Source: Acanthosepion pharaonis (taxonomy: Eukaryota > Mollusca > Cephalopoda > Sepiida > Sepiidae). Taken from it: a stretch of 64,000 nucleotides of DNA. The translations under genes and the position numbers were made by a program. Numbering within the stretch: the stretch's first letter is position 1; each line of letters begins with the position of its first letter. The stretch covers positions 189,501 through 253,500 of the forward strand of contig CAHIKZ030000388.1 of assembly GCA_903632075.3 (NCBI GenBank), in the 5' to 3' direction. Below, piece by piece: positions 40,969 through 50,461 of the stretch. A model generated the notes under the pieces. That model was not told the origin of the DNA. It ran no database searches and was given only the letters and a program-made list of their open reading frames with translations.

Positions 40969-41420
40969 CATGCCTACTTAGATCAGTCGGACAAAACATC
41001 CTGTATATAATAGGAACAAATGACTTTTTGATATTTAATTTTCATAGCAATTTTTAAGATCATATTTTAATAAATAGTTCTTCTGTATTATTTAATTCAG
41101 ATTTTATAAATTGGTATATACAAAAAAGTATCAGGGCAGTTGCTATGGTAACTATGCATATTGAAGCTGCTTGGTTTTCAACTCTGTTGTGCCTACACAC
41201 TAAGTTATGTTGTCGCTCATTTCCACTGTTTATAGCAGTGCTTGGAAGGAATGTGTGTACTGTGTGATTGTCTGTCTACATCACAGAGGTTCCATTAGTG
41301 ACCATGACTTGTGCAGCAGTTTTTGGTTAAGCACAACATTACCCAGATCTGACAACCATATTCTCTAGATTTCAACCACTTGTAACTTTTTCCTCTTCAG
41401 AAATCAAAATTTGTTTATAA
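40969..41420. other. No gene recognised
   Basis: Nothing recognised. Confidence 0.4.
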
Positions 41421-41421
41421 A

Positions 41422-41560
41422 TACTTGTTGCAAAATAAAATCCTTAGATTTGCCTTGATAAAGTCCATCAGGGGACGAAACACATCGCCTAAGTTTTTTT
41501 TTGTCTTTATTTATATCGTCCTTTTCCAGATATGCTGTAGTTATATGAGATTTTTTACAC
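41422..41560 (+). mobile_element. Dispersed repeat R8, copy 1
   Basis: ATACTTGTTGCAAAATAAAA, TTTGCCTTGATAAAGTCCAT, CAGGGGACGAAACACATCGC and CTAAGTTTTTTTTTGTC. The same order is found at 49688-49810 and 54766-54870. The CTTGATAAAGTCCATCAG-GACGAAAC words recall the foldback repeats that flank TA tracts. Confidence 0.8.
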
Positions 41561-41616
41561 ACACATACATACATACATGCATGCATGCATGCATGCATGC
41601 ATACATACATACATAT
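41561..41616. repeat. (CATA)n(CATG)n tetranucleotide repeat
   Basis: CATACATACATG then CATGCATGCATG, then back to CATACATA; self-complementary in its centre. Confidence 0.93.
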
Positions 41617-41799
41617 TTTAAGTCAAATTTCAAGTGGGCAGTGACTGACCACAACTGCTAGTTTTATGCACTGTCATTCAATCATTAGGCACCGAGAACT
41701 TTTATTTCCATAATGGAAGTCTTTTCTGGTGGAATTTTTAAAATTTATTTTTGGTTTTCAGATATCTTGAGTTTCGCCAGATAGGTTGATATGCCGCAA

Positions 41800-41900
41800 A
41801 GCAAAACAAACCAAACCATCTAGTTATTGACCAGGTTCAACATTGTTTAACTTTGGTAGAACCAGTTTTTCAACATGATATTGCAGTAAGCCCTTGTGAT
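41800..41900 (-). mobile_element. 5S-rRNA-like SINE head fragment (S2)
   Basis: ATCTAGTTATTGACCAGGTT, CAACATTGTTTAACTTTGGT and CATGATATTGCAGTAAGCCC in the order expected for a reverse-complement 5S head. Confidence 0.6.
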
Positions 41901-41924
41901 GAGCAGGCATAGTAAAAAGGTAAA

Positions 41925-42365
41925 CAATGCTGAGAGCTACAAAGGACAGGAAGTTGTGGTGAGCCATAGTCGTTCATGTCCTGAAGGGACACTGCACATA
42001 GTAACAGGAGAAGAATAATTTCTCACAATCATAATTTTCACTAACACCATTCAAATATATCAAACTAAATATAGGTGAAACAATATTTTTTAATCAATTG
42101 AGGCCATGTTTTATCTTCTGAATCATTTCAGTGGAGAAACCCCTCCACTGTCTTTTCCTAGAATGAATATGTTAATTCACGGTCCACAAATATTAGACAA
42201 TAGCATGAAGAAGTTCAGCTCACTCGGAACCTGTCCAATAAGGAGACACGTATACAGGTGTGGCTCATTCGTCATCCAGTAACTCTCCATATAATCAGAG
42301 CAACAAAAGAGAGGAAGCTGTGAACCATAAACAACATGTCCTGAAGGGATGTGGCATGGAGAGAC
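41925..42365 (+). mobile_element. LINE family A terminal-block fragments
   Basis: TGCTGAGAGCTACAAAGGAC, AGGAAGTTGTGGTGAGCCAT and CTGAAGGGACACTGCACATA at 41930-42000. A second, more decayed terminal block (AGAGGAAGCTGTGAACCATA, CTGAAGGGATGTGGCATG) lies at 42305-42360. Confidence 0.65.
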
Positions 42366-42497
42366 TCTTTTCAGAAATAAAGTGTTTTTTGTAATTAATC
42401 GAATGCAATTGATTTTTGATTTTTTATGACAAGATTGGATACAACAATTGGTTCTCACAATGATACGCTGATTGAATGACTAGCACTAAAATATTGC

Positions 42498-42978
42498 CTA
42501 ACTTCTGTCCTAGAATAATTGTTACAATTTGCATACACATTTCATACAATAAATGTAGCAATCATTATGGGACAGAGGTAGTAGTCTAATATATTGCAAT
42601 TAATTTCTATGGGAACACTGTAGCATATCAGGATTAAAGAGAACCAACTTAGAACTAGCAGCAATCCTTCCAATTTGGGATTGGAATTATTTATTACTAC
42701 CTCTGTCCCATAATATTTGGTACATTTGCATACACATTTCATACACTAAATGTAGCAATCATTATGGGACAGAGGTAGTAGTCTAATATATTGCAATCAA
42801 TTTCTATGGGAACACTGTAGCATATCAGGATTAAAGAGTTCATCTTACAACTAGCAGCAATCCTTCCAATTTGGGATTGGAATTATTTATTACTACCTCT
42901 GTCCCATAATATTTGGTACATTTGTATACATATCTCATACACTAAATGTACCAACCATTATGAGACAGTGATGGTACT
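42498..42978. repeat. 197-bp tandem repeat, each unit holding a Stowaway-like MITE
   Basis: Landmark GACAGAGGTAGTAG recurs at 42571 and 42768 and decayed at 42964 (spacing 197 and 196). Each unit has an 82-bp palindromic MITE and a 115-bp spacer with its own internal inverted words (GGATTAAAG, AATCCTTCCAATTTGGGATT). The two complete spacers are about 95 percent identical. Confidence 0.92.
42697..42778. mobile_element. Stowaway-like MITE (82 bp, TA target duplication)
   Basis: Middle copy of the tandem. Ends CTACCTCTGTCCCATAAT and ATTATGGGACAGAGGTAG are exact inverted repeats, flanked by TA at 42695-42696 and 42779-42780. The inverted match extends less perfectly to about 30 bp (ACATTTG / AAATGTA). 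The terminal sequence strongly resembles plant Stowaway (Tc1/mariner) MITE ends; in an animal this is either a related Tc1/mariner family or convergence. Confidence 0.85.
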
Positions 42979-43270
42979 AGAAACATTTTTTTTTTTTTTT
43001 TTTTTAAATGTAATGTTTTTAATTTCCAAATTTTTTTGAATTTGAAAATGAAGATAGAAATGATATCATAAAAGATAACTACAGAACCTGATTTTTATTT
43101 TCCTTTATCAAGTTGAGAACTTTTATCTTTACAATTAAAGGAGATACTTTGCTGTCTCTCTTTGCTAGCAAGAATATTTTTGTAGAAATTGCCAGCATCA
43201 CTCCTCTTGCACTTTGGGCCGTTATCTTATGAATTGTTTACTTCTAGGATAGGCTGTGAGTAACTCAAAC
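42979..43270. other. Poly-T run and unremarkable sequence
   Basis: About 20 T at 42988-43006; nothing else recognised. Confidence 0.5.
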
Positions 43271-43274
43271 TGCA

Positions 43275-43660
43275 GGTGGGTGGGTGGTTAGCGTAATCGT
43301 TCTTGGCATGCAAGGTGGAAATTCAAATTTCATCCGTGTCTGTTGCATTCATTTCACACTAATGTCTTTGGGGAAAGTACAAATTCATTTCTTTCCCCCT
43401 CCCCCGCTACTGCATCAGTCTTCTTTAGAAAACAGTATCTGAAATCATGTGCATGTGTGCATAGCACAATGGTTACCATGCAGGAAGTGGAAACACTGAG
43501 TCAAATTCAAATTCAAGATGATACTATTTTGTTCAGTTCATGCAAATGTGGTTGGAAAAGGCATGAATCTCTTTTCCTTTATCTACTGGTTAAATAGCAG
43601 AGGAGGCTGGATTCTTTAGCCTTGGGGCTAACTCCAAATTCAAAAACATGGGGAGGTAAT
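43275..43660 (+). mobile_element. Two diverged S3-type SINEs in tandem
   Basis: First: TGGTTAGCGTAATCGTTCTT, GAAATTCAAATTTCATCC, CTTTGGGGAAAGTACAAATT, CCCCGCTACTG. Second (from about 43450): GCACAATGGTTACCATGCAG, TTGGAAAAGGCATGAATCTC, CTACTGGTTAAATAGCAGAG and TTTAGCCTTGGGGCTAACTC. Both follow the S3 order (tRNA head, GGGAAAGGTATGAATCC block, CTATGGGTAAATAGCAG block). Confidence 0.65.
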
Positions 43661-43681
43661 GGAAAACAACATCTCTATCTT

Positions 43682-43760
43682 CCCCAATCGGTTAAGGCAC
43701 GTCAGGCTATATGACTGTTCCGTATAGGATACAGGTTGAATTCCTGTAGAAGGACAAATA
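43682..43760 (+). pseudogene. tRNA-like sequence (pseudogene or SINE head)
   Basis: CCCCAATCGGTTAAGGCACG (box A), a GACTGTTCCGTATAGG middle and CAGGTTGAATTCCTGTAG (box B with a T-arm-like CAGG...CCTG pairing). The acceptor ends do not pair well, so it is not a functional tRNA. TCCCAATCGGCTAAGGTAC at 44040 is a second partial head. Confidence 0.55.
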
Positions 43761-44290
43761 TTTTCTATGAGAATTTCTTGAACATTCAGGCCAGTAAATG
43801 TTGTTAATACTGTTTATTATAAACAGAGCATTTGCTTAAATATTTGTATCTATAAAAAGAATGTATAAACATAAATATGTCTGAAAATAATTGTTGAACT
43901 TTGTCCATTTCACAATGTGTGATGTCATTTGTTTACATTTGGATATGCATTGAGCAGATATGAATGTACATGAGAGAATTATGGAAGATTGTAGTTTAAA
44001 AACAGTAAAATTGACCTTGCTAACCGAATGATCCTTTGTGTCCCAATCGGCTAAGGTACAATTACAATAAGTTTTTTTGTAATTTACCCCTGAGGATGAT
44101 CTTGGAGGAGATTGAAAGTACTTGGGTAGGAAAAAATTATGATGCCTTCCTTGATGAATTTCAATTTAACATCAAGAAGCTAATTAGAGAACTAGAAAGG
44201 ATTATTATAAAAATGAATAGACAGCTGTTTATATTATTCAATGAGACACATTTTAATGATGATTTGCTGCCTAAACACACACATACATGT
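43761..44290. other. No gene called
   Basis: A 91-codon plus-strand open stretch at 44036-44311 (IESTWVGKNYDAFLDEFQF ... LIRELERIIIKMNRQLFILF) has a plausible helical composition but no splice sites, and it crosses into a foldback repeat. Confidence 0.35.
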
Positions 44291-44297
44291 ATGTATG

Positions 44298-44397
44298 TAA
44301 GTGAACATTGAAGGCGACATGCTGTTTCATGCAGCCTGACGATTGCATGTAGCATGAAACAGCCTGTTGGCTCCGAGTGTTGATTTCAATGTTCACT
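44298..44397. mobile_element. Foldback MITE F4 (about 100 bp)
   Basis: Outer arms AAGTGAACATTGAA and TTCAATGTTCACTT are exact inverted copies. Inner CATGCTGTTTCATGC and GCATGAAACAGC form a second nested inverted pair. Confidence 0.82.
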
Positions 44398-44475
44398 TTT
44401 ATATTCATATTAATATACGCTCTATCTCTGATATTGAGCACTTTATCCCATAAATATAGAACATCTTAAAACTCA

Positions 44476-44476
<1 letters not shown>

Positions 44477-44513
<37 letters not shown>
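44477..44513. repeat. (CT)n(TA)n tract
   Basis: CTCTCTCTCTCTCTC then TA run. Confidence 0.93.
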
Positions 44514-45235
44514 GAAACAATAATGATTACCTGATTTTTTTTTTTTTTTTTACTGAGGAAAATTTATTAAATCAGTATTCCCAGAATGCATTTTTGAAAA
44601 AGTAAACATTGGTACAGTAAACAGGTTTTTTAATAGAAAATAAAAATATTTGCCTTAAAAAATTCCAGACTATTACATTATCTCATATATGTAATAGGTA
44701 TATGAAACTAAAAAAATTTCCTAAATCAATATATGCTGTTAAGAATATAGGACATTGATCATTTTTTTTTTAAGGTGTGGTAGAAACACATGACTCTGAA
44801 ACACAATAAAGCAAGCATTTACTTAAGTCATTTGATTGAAAAATACAATACGAATGAAAATATTTATTTGGAGAGACAAAGTTATTTTTTTCCTTTTCCA
44901 GGTTTTTCTAATATAAACTAAAGGTATATTAAATGAAGATAGAAGTTATATGAAAAGAAAACTTCCAGCAGAAATCCAAGAAAGGATGAATAAACAGAAA
45001 CATTTTCAAATGATCCAGTTTAATTAATAATTTAAAACTATTTATTAAGAAATAAATTTTCCTTCTGGCTCCATGCTTTCCAGCTAAATTAAGTCTGCAA
45101 AAATTTAAATGCAATGTCAATCACTATTTACTGTCCCCCTGATTACTCCTTCTTATTCCCACTCATTACTACCATTTCTGTTTCTAATTTTTCCACATCC
45201 TGTAACCACTTGCAGAGGGTGATACTGTGATACCG

Positions 45236-45272
<37 letters not shown>

Positions 45273-45500
45273 ATGTTATTTAATAAGGTTTTTAATCCAA
45301 TAGAATCTTTTCTGCCTGCCATCAGCATGGCTAGTGCTAAACTCCAAGAGAGCAACATGCTACACCTTCTTCCACTGACATGAAGTGGAGTGAATATATC
45401 AAATCAATTGCTACCATATTCTTTGTGTCAATCCAGAAGCTAATATTAACAAGGAGGAAAATATTTTATCATCAACGTCATCTTAAGTTTGTTTCATTCA
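44514..45500. other. No gene recognised
   Basis: Poly-T at 44534-44552 and poly-A at 45239-45267. The remaining sequence shows no motif. Confidence 0.5.
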
Positions 45501-45572
45501 TTTTTGCACAAGTACCCTTGGGAAAGATGTGAATCCACCTCTTCTTCCCCTAGCTATGGGTTAATTAGTAAT
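45500..45572 (+). mobile_element. S2/S3 SINE central block fragment
   Basis: GTACCCTTGGGAAAGATGTG, AATCCACCTCTTCTTCCCCT and AGCTATGGGTTAATTAGTAA only; no head. Confidence 0.7.
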
Positions 45573-45977
45573 GTTATGCATTGTTTTCCTCTGTCTATCC
45601 TTCCTTCAATCTCTCCGGTGGGTATCAAATTTGTTTTGAGATAGAAAGTAGAAAAGAAGCATTTTAAAATTTAATTCTCATTATACAGCTTGAGAAATTA
45701 AACTCTTTGAGCAGGACATAGGTAATCATGGCTCTCCACAATTTCTTATCCTTTATCGCATAAGGTTTACCTTTCTACTATTTGTCCATTTCCCATTCTG
45801 CTATCATTTACACAAGCTCATGAGGTAGGTTGTTTGCTCTTTCTTTTGTTCCTGCGAGTGTTAAATTCTCTAAACCCTTCTTCCTCATTCTGTGTTCAAC
45901 ACAATTTCAGTATTCTAAATATAAAGATGCTTTTTGTGTCCATTTTCCCTAAAACTGTCATTGCTCATGTGTTCAGC

Positions 45978-46305
45978 CCTTGATGGTTTGGTTTGGTTTG
46001 GTTTACGGCACATCAACCTCAATGGATCATTTAATGCCAACAACTTTTTTTTTTCTGGTAATATTTTTGTTTTGTCAAAAATCCATTTCTGTTAATATTT
46101 TTTTTTTCAAAAATGCATAGCTGGTAATATTATTTTTTCAAAAATGTATAGCTGGTAAATATTATTTTTTCAAAAATGTATAGCTGGTAAATATTATTTT
46201 TTCAAAAATGTATAGCTGGTAAATATTATTTTTTCAAAAATGTATAGCTGGTAATATTTTTTTTTCAAAAACGTACAGCTGGCAACATTATTTTTTCAGA
46301 GGCCT
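45978..46305. repeat. TTTGG-motif repeat and 32-bp minisatellite x about 8
   Basis: Starts with GGTTTGGTTTGGTTTACGGC and ACATCAACCTCAATGGATCA (also near 54040 and, inverted, 41790). It passes into about 8 units of CAAAAATGTATAGCTGGTAA plus ATATTATTTTTT. GCTGG landmarks at 46151, 46183, 46215 and 46247 give a 32-bp period. Confidence 0.9.
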
Positions 46306-46312
46306 TGCTGTT

Positions 46313-46405
46313 GGACGTAGTTTATCATCTTACCCAGGATGCAGATGTAGTTTATCGTCATACTCAGGAAACAGATGTAGTTTATCATCATACCCAAGAT
46401 GCTCA
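46313..46405 (+). repeat. 30-bp tandem repeat x 3, in frame
   Basis: Encodes DVVYHLTQDA, DVVYRHTQET, DVVYHHTQDA. Differences between units include four synonymous third-base changes and a few replacements. It is inside an interrupted LINE, so no protein role is likely. Confidence 0.9.
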
Positions 46406-46661
46406 GTCCTTGATATTCTCAGCATACTGCTGCAGAACCACATTTCTGTCACCTCAAGTCTTTTCTTTATCTATGAGGAGATTGTTTATCTTTCACTGCT
46501 ATATAGGAGGACTGATATTACATAACAGTTCAGCACTCTTTTCTTTATTTCTAACAAAATTTTCCTAATACTTTGCTTAGCTTTTGGAAAGCATCTTTCA
46601 CTATTCCACTGCACCTTTGGATTTCAATGTCACATTATAGGATTAACCAAGGATATTTTTC

Positions 46662-46746
46662 AGAAACATAGTAAGCAAAGAAGAAAATACTATTAGAAAT
46701 GAGAAAAATAGTGCTGAACTGCTATATAATGTCTATTCTTCTATAT
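46662..46746 (+). mobile_element. LINE family A fragment, opposite orientation
   Basis: KKILLEMRKIVLNCYIMSIL then LY, stopping exactly at the mariner-like insertion where LLYGSECW would continue. Head-to-head with the minus-strand family A copy ending at 46625. Confidence 0.75.
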
Positions 46747-46747
46747 A

Positions 46748-47479
46748 CAGGGTGCGATGACAAAACTGTTGCCATTTTATATTTTTCATTTCACACATGT
46801 GTATTGTTTCTTTTTGTCAACTGCACAGTATAGTAAGGTCAGTTGGGAACAGTCTGTGAGAAAAAAGAGCACCATGATGCAATTCACTCTGCCAGAAATT
46901 TGGAAACTGCATGCTGTACTGCTTGGCATTCATGTCACAAGTGCCAATACAAACATTTTAAGGACAGTGCAGAAGAAGTACTACCTACTTGAGTAGGTAG
47001 TACTACCCTGGGTCAAAAGGCTGGCTGCTGGAAGAACCAATGTCTGGCAAAAGGACTCAGCTCCATGCTACACAAGCAGATGAACCCAGTCATAGCTGTC
47101 AGACAATTTCTGTGACCACATCACTCCTTACATCTGGCTACCTAACTCTTCAGACTGAACCCCGCCTTGGTTATTATGTGTGGGGTGCATTTGAGTGAGA
47201 GACCAACGAAGTTCCTTGTAACACCAAATATGAACTGAAGGCAAGGATTATGGCAGCATTCAACAACTTAAACAAAGAGACGATCCCAAAGAGTTGTACG
47301 AGATTCTGAAGTCATCTGGATGACGTGGTTGAAGCCAATGGAAATTTTATTGAATAAATTTACTCTTTAGTATCTCAAGATATTTTTGTGCAATTTTGGT
47401 AAATATATCTGTTAAAATTAGATGTCTATCCGTTATCATTTTTGTGTAAGTTAGACGACAATTTATCCATCGCACCCTG
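46748..47479 (+). mobile_element. Tc1/mariner-like transposon, internally deleted (732 bp)
   Basis: Inverted ends CAGGGTGCGATG and CATCGCACCCTG, TA on both sides (46746-46747, 47480-47481). Coding remnants: MQFTLPEIWKLHAVLLGIHV at the start (N-terminal helix-turn-helix region) and LGYYVWGAFE, ETNEVPCNTKYELKARIMAA, FNNLNKETIPKSCTRF, VVEANGNFIE near the end (DDE-domain C terminus with the YYVWG motif). The middle, including the catalytic Asp residues, is missing. Intact element would be roughly 1.3 kb. Confidence 0.85.
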
Positions 47480-47494
47480 TAGTAGTGAAAGATA

Positions 47495-47584
47495 TTAGGT
47501 TGGTACAAAAATAATGACATAATAATGTCGTTTTTTGACGTTAAAAAATATGTCAAAAACGACATTATTTTTGCACCAACCTAA
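47495..47584. mobile_element. Mariner MITE, 90-bp palindrome
   Basis: Ends TTAGGTTGGTACAAAAATAA and TTATTTTTGCACCAACCTAA, flanked by TA at 47493-47494 and 47585-47586. Inner GTCGTTTTTTGAC... and GTCAAAAACGAC also pair. Same size and terminal sequence type as mariner-derived MITEs such as MADE1. Confidence 0.9.
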
Positions 47585-47589
47585 TAGAT

Positions 47590-48281
47590 TGTTATGAAAG
47601 AAAACATTTGAAGTAATCAAGGTATGGTTTACTAGAGAACAGAGCATATGAGAATGAAGATTTTAGAAGAATATGTAATATACAGAACAGAGCCATCCTT
47701 AAGAAAATTAAACCTATTGCTTCTAAATGGGTCCTGTGCTTTAGGGACCCATGCAAAGATAATCTATTCATGACAAATACACATAGCACATTACAACACA
47801 GCCAAACAGAAAATTTATAACGAGACTAAATTCTATATTCTCTAGCCAGTATTCCCACCAGAACAGTCTTTGAGAAGTTCAATAACAATAAAATTAGTTA
47901 GCAAGCCATTTTCTTCTATCAGTGCCTGCATATTTACAGACCAGACAGAAATGAATTAATGGTTATTGCTGAAAGCATTTTATCAAGCTTTAGATAAAAA
48001 TAATGAAGCTAGGGCTGTTGCTTTGAATATCTCAAAGGCATTTGACAGGGTTTGGTCTATATGCTGGTCTTCTTCTGAAGTTGAAAGGTGATGGTATTTC
48101 TGAACAAATTTTTGTTCTGATTAAATCTTTCTTATAAAATAGCGAAATGAAGGTTATCTTGAATGGCCACTCTTCTAGATCTTTTTGATTTATTGCAGGT
48201 ATGTCTTGGGGCTTTGTCCTTGGAACTACATTGTTCCTAATTTTCATCAACGATCTTCTACAACAAAGGACAAAGTCATCC
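47590..48281 (+). mobile_element. LINE reverse transcriptase fragment with KAFDRVW motif
   Basis: Plus strand: NEARAVALNISKAFDRVW, then after one frameshift AGLLLKLKGDGISEQIFVL, KVILNGHSSRS, GFVLGTTLFLIFINDLLQ. These are RT palm blocks (AFDxVW with a catalytic Asp, then the GxxLGxxLFLxxINDL block). It ends abruptly at a piggyBac-type MITE. The 5' part (47690-47830) recurs at 48906-49110. Confidence 0.82.
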
Positions 48282-48285
48282 TTAA

Positions 48286-48551
48286 CCCTAGAACACTAAC
48301 CATTAATTAAAGTTACATCACTACTAATCATTGGTATATCATACCCAATTTTGAAAATATCAAAAAAATATTAAATATAAATCTTTATTTAAAATATTTT
48401 ACATGCAGGCACTTCAAACTTTGTACTTTGAGTTAACATTAATAGGAACTGAAAAGCATTATTTAGGTAAGAAAATCAGCTACTGAAAATTGTAATTAAA
48501 AATAGGAAAATCTGTGCTGGGTACTATATACCCATGGTTAGTGTTCTAGGG
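48286..48551. mobile_element. piggyBac-type MITE (266 bp) with TTAA target duplication
   Basis: TTAA at 48282-48285 and 48552-48555. Inverted ends CCCTAGAACACTAACC and GGTTAGTGTTCTAGGG are perfect. TTAA plus CCCTAG ends are diagnostic of piggyBac-like transposons. No coding region. Inserted in the RT fragment just after INDLL. Confidence 0.92.
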
Positions 48552-48555
48552 TTAA

Positions 48556-48790
48556 AGAAAAATATATCCTTCCAACAGGAATCAAACCCATATCTCTATT
48601 TTCCTTAGTAAACCTTTTAGCCGAAAGGGGCTTTTACCGAATTCAACCACGGAGGTTTCAATAACCTATTTAAGGAGTTCACATTTCTCGTTGGGACCTT
48701 TTACAAAGGTATATATACAAGGTCCCGTCCTGCATCTGAAATGAAACAAGTGATTGTTTGATTTTCTTTTATCTAAAAATATTCTTATTA
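48556..48790. other. Unclassified segment between two piggyBac MITE copies
   Basis: Contains CTTTTAGCCGAAAGGGGCTT and CGTTGGGACCTTTTACAAAG with short inverted words, but no defined ends. Confidence 0.35.
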
Positions 48791-48799
48791 CAACAAATA

Positions 48800-48901
48800 T
48801 CTCTTGAGTTGTTTTAGTAAGAAAATCAGGTACTGAAAATTGTAATTAAAAATAAGAAAATTTGCGCTGGCTATATTATACCTATAGTTAGTGTTCTAGG
48901 G
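48800..48901. mobile_element. piggyBac-type MITE, right half only
   Basis: GTAAGAAAATCAGGTACTGA, AAATTGTAATTAAAAATAAG and TTAGTGTTCTAGGG followed by TTAA (48902-48905); matches 48451-48551. The left half is missing. Confidence 0.85.
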
Positions 48902-48905
48902 TTAA

Positions 48906-49110
48906 GACAATTAAATCTATTGCCCCTGAATTGATCCTTTGCTTTAGGATCCCCATGCAAGGGTAATCTATTTATAATATATATACACAACATATTACAA
49001 CATAGCCTAAAAGCAAATTTATTAGGCTGTATTCTATATTCTCTTGCATGTATCCCTATAGGAACAATCTTCAAGAAGTTCAATAGCAATAAAATTAATT
49101 CACAAGACAT
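48906..49110 (+). mobile_element. LINE fragment, second copy of the 47.7 kb block
   Basis: AATTAAATCTATTGCCCCTG, CTTTAGGATCCCCATGCAAG, AACATATTACAACATAGCCT and TCTATATTCTCTTGCATG follow the same order as 47698-47850. Together with 48800-48901 this looks like a partial duplication of the locus. Confidence 0.7.
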
Positions 49111-49490
49111 TTAATTAACTTCTTCATATGAGTCAACTAGACTGGAATTAATTTCCACCCGCAACAATTGAAAAAACAAGACAAAATATATGCATTCCTG
49201 TTTAACATATCCATGAGTAACCTTTCATTCCTCAATAATTAGATTTTTGTTTTGCTTTTTTGCTGGGAGCATCTTGTTCTAAATTACGTTTGGATCCTTT
49301 TTATCAATTTTCTTAGTTCTGATGGATCATCGGCTCAACAGTGGTGGACATTAGTCATGCTTAGTTGCACATCTTGGCATTATTTGTAGCAGAGGACATG
49401 TCTTTGAAGCTTCAAGACTTCAAAAAAGTTCCCCAATTTCTTTTTATAAGGGGGATAAAAATTGATTGTAAGTCTTTGGAAAAATCTAGA
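49111..49490. other. No gene recognised
   Basis: Nothing recognised. Confidence 0.4.
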
Positions 49491-49491
49491 G

Positions 49492-49681
49492 CAAAAATGT
49501 TATTGGTTTTTCAAAATTTATAGCATAGGGGCACTCATGAATATTCATCCGGTTCACAGAAAAGTCAGGCAAGTTCGTAGGCAGAAGGTGATACGTGTCT
49601 GAATTTTCCACTAACCTAATGAATTTTCGACAAGACCGCTATACCAAAAATTTTGAAAAACCAATAACATTTTTGCTATTG
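49492..49681. mobile_element. Foldback element F5 (about 190 bp)
   Basis: Left arm AGCAAAAATGTTATTGGTTT (49492) and right arm AAACCAATAACATTTTTGCT (to 49678) are inverted copies; the match continues inward over AAAATTTATAGC / GCTATACCAAAAATTTT. Interior has CATGAATATTCATCCGG, related to 53980. Confidence 0.82.
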
Positions 49682-49687
49682 TATATA

Positions 49688-49815
49688 AATACTAGTCACA
49701 AAATAAAATCCTTACATTTGCCTTGATAAAGTCCATCAGAGGATGAGATGCATCAGCTAAGTTTTGCTTTTATCTTTTTTTTTCATATTGTCCTTTTATG
49801 GATATACTCTATCTG
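49688..49815 (+). mobile_element. Dispersed repeat R8, copy 2
   Basis: As 41422-41560: AAAATAAAATCCTTACATTT, CTTGATAAAGTCCATCAGAG, GATGAGATGCATCAGCTAAG. Confidence 0.8.
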
Positions 49816-49829
49816 AAATTTTTAAAACA

Positions 49830-49842
49830 CACACACACACAT

Positions 49843-49920
<78 letters not shown>

Positions 49921-49928
49921 CACACACT
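49830..49928. repeat. (AC)n(CT)n(TA)n(CA)n compound tract
   Basis: ACACACACACAC, CTCTCTCTCT, about 30 TA, then ACACACACAC. Confidence 0.95.
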
Positions 49929-50097
49929 AATAATAAATATACATTATGTTTCTCATCGTTTGGTACAACTCTGAGTTTCATGCACATGGCAATCATCATG
50001 TGCAGATTGAAAACTTATTAGTTCTGAGAACAAAATGTATATTATTAGTATAAATTTTAGCTTTACACTGAGCACTGTTTTATTACCAGTGTTGTGC

Positions 50098-50099
<2 letters not shown>

Positions 50100-50144
<45 letters not shown>
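50100..50144. repeat. (TA)n microsatellite
   Basis: TA run. Confidence 0.95.
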
Positions 50145-50146
<2 letters not shown>

Positions 50147-50269
50147 GTAAGATGAGAAGGAATAGAGTATTCCAATGTTTGTAACATTTAATTTAAAAGA
50201 GGACTCAATACAAACTAGGACAATATATGTTATTTTAGGATATAACATTGAAAAACATTTCAAAATATA

Positions 50270-50392
50270 CTAGACAATTGCAATCATGTTTCAATGCATA
50301 TCAACGCATCTCATCAGGTGATTGCAAATTACAATTGCCTGATGAGATGCATTGATACGCATCGAAACACGATTGTAACTGTGTGGTGATTT
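50270..50392. mobile_element. Foldback MITE F6 (about 120 bp)
   Basis: CAATTGCAATCATGTTTCAA, TGCATATCAACGCATCTCAT, CAGGTGATTGCAA on the left and TTGCCTGATGAGATGCATTG, ATACGCATCGAAACACGATT on the right are inverted copies with a tiny loop. Confidence 0.85.
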
Positions 50393-50419
50393 TGACATGT
50401 TTCTTGATGTAACATCTTA

Positions 50420-50423
<4 letters not shown>

Positions 50424-50459
<36 letters not shown>
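50424..50459. repeat. (TA)n microsatellite
   Basis: TA run. Confidence 0.93.

Positions 50460-50461
<2 letters not shown>

Larger units (their letters stand above)
45573..46625 (-). mobile_element. LINE family A C terminus, interrupted
   Basis: Minus strand from 46620 down: KDAFQKLSKVLGKILLEIKK, RVLNCYVISVLLY, WTISS-like, RLEVTEMWFCSSMLRIS. Then comes an insertion (45978-46405). Then KRTSLYLE-like, NLTRRNKRKSKQPTS and the terminal block near 45740. Many stops. Confidence 0.78.

Noticed and set aside
42498..42978. CRISPR-like array (repeat-spacer-repeat)
   Set aside because: Repeats are palindromic MITEs with TA duplications and the spacers are the same sequence, so this is a tandem duplication in a eukaryote.
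43682..43760. Functional tRNA gene
   Set aside because: A and B boxes are present, but acceptor and anticodon stems do not pair properly.
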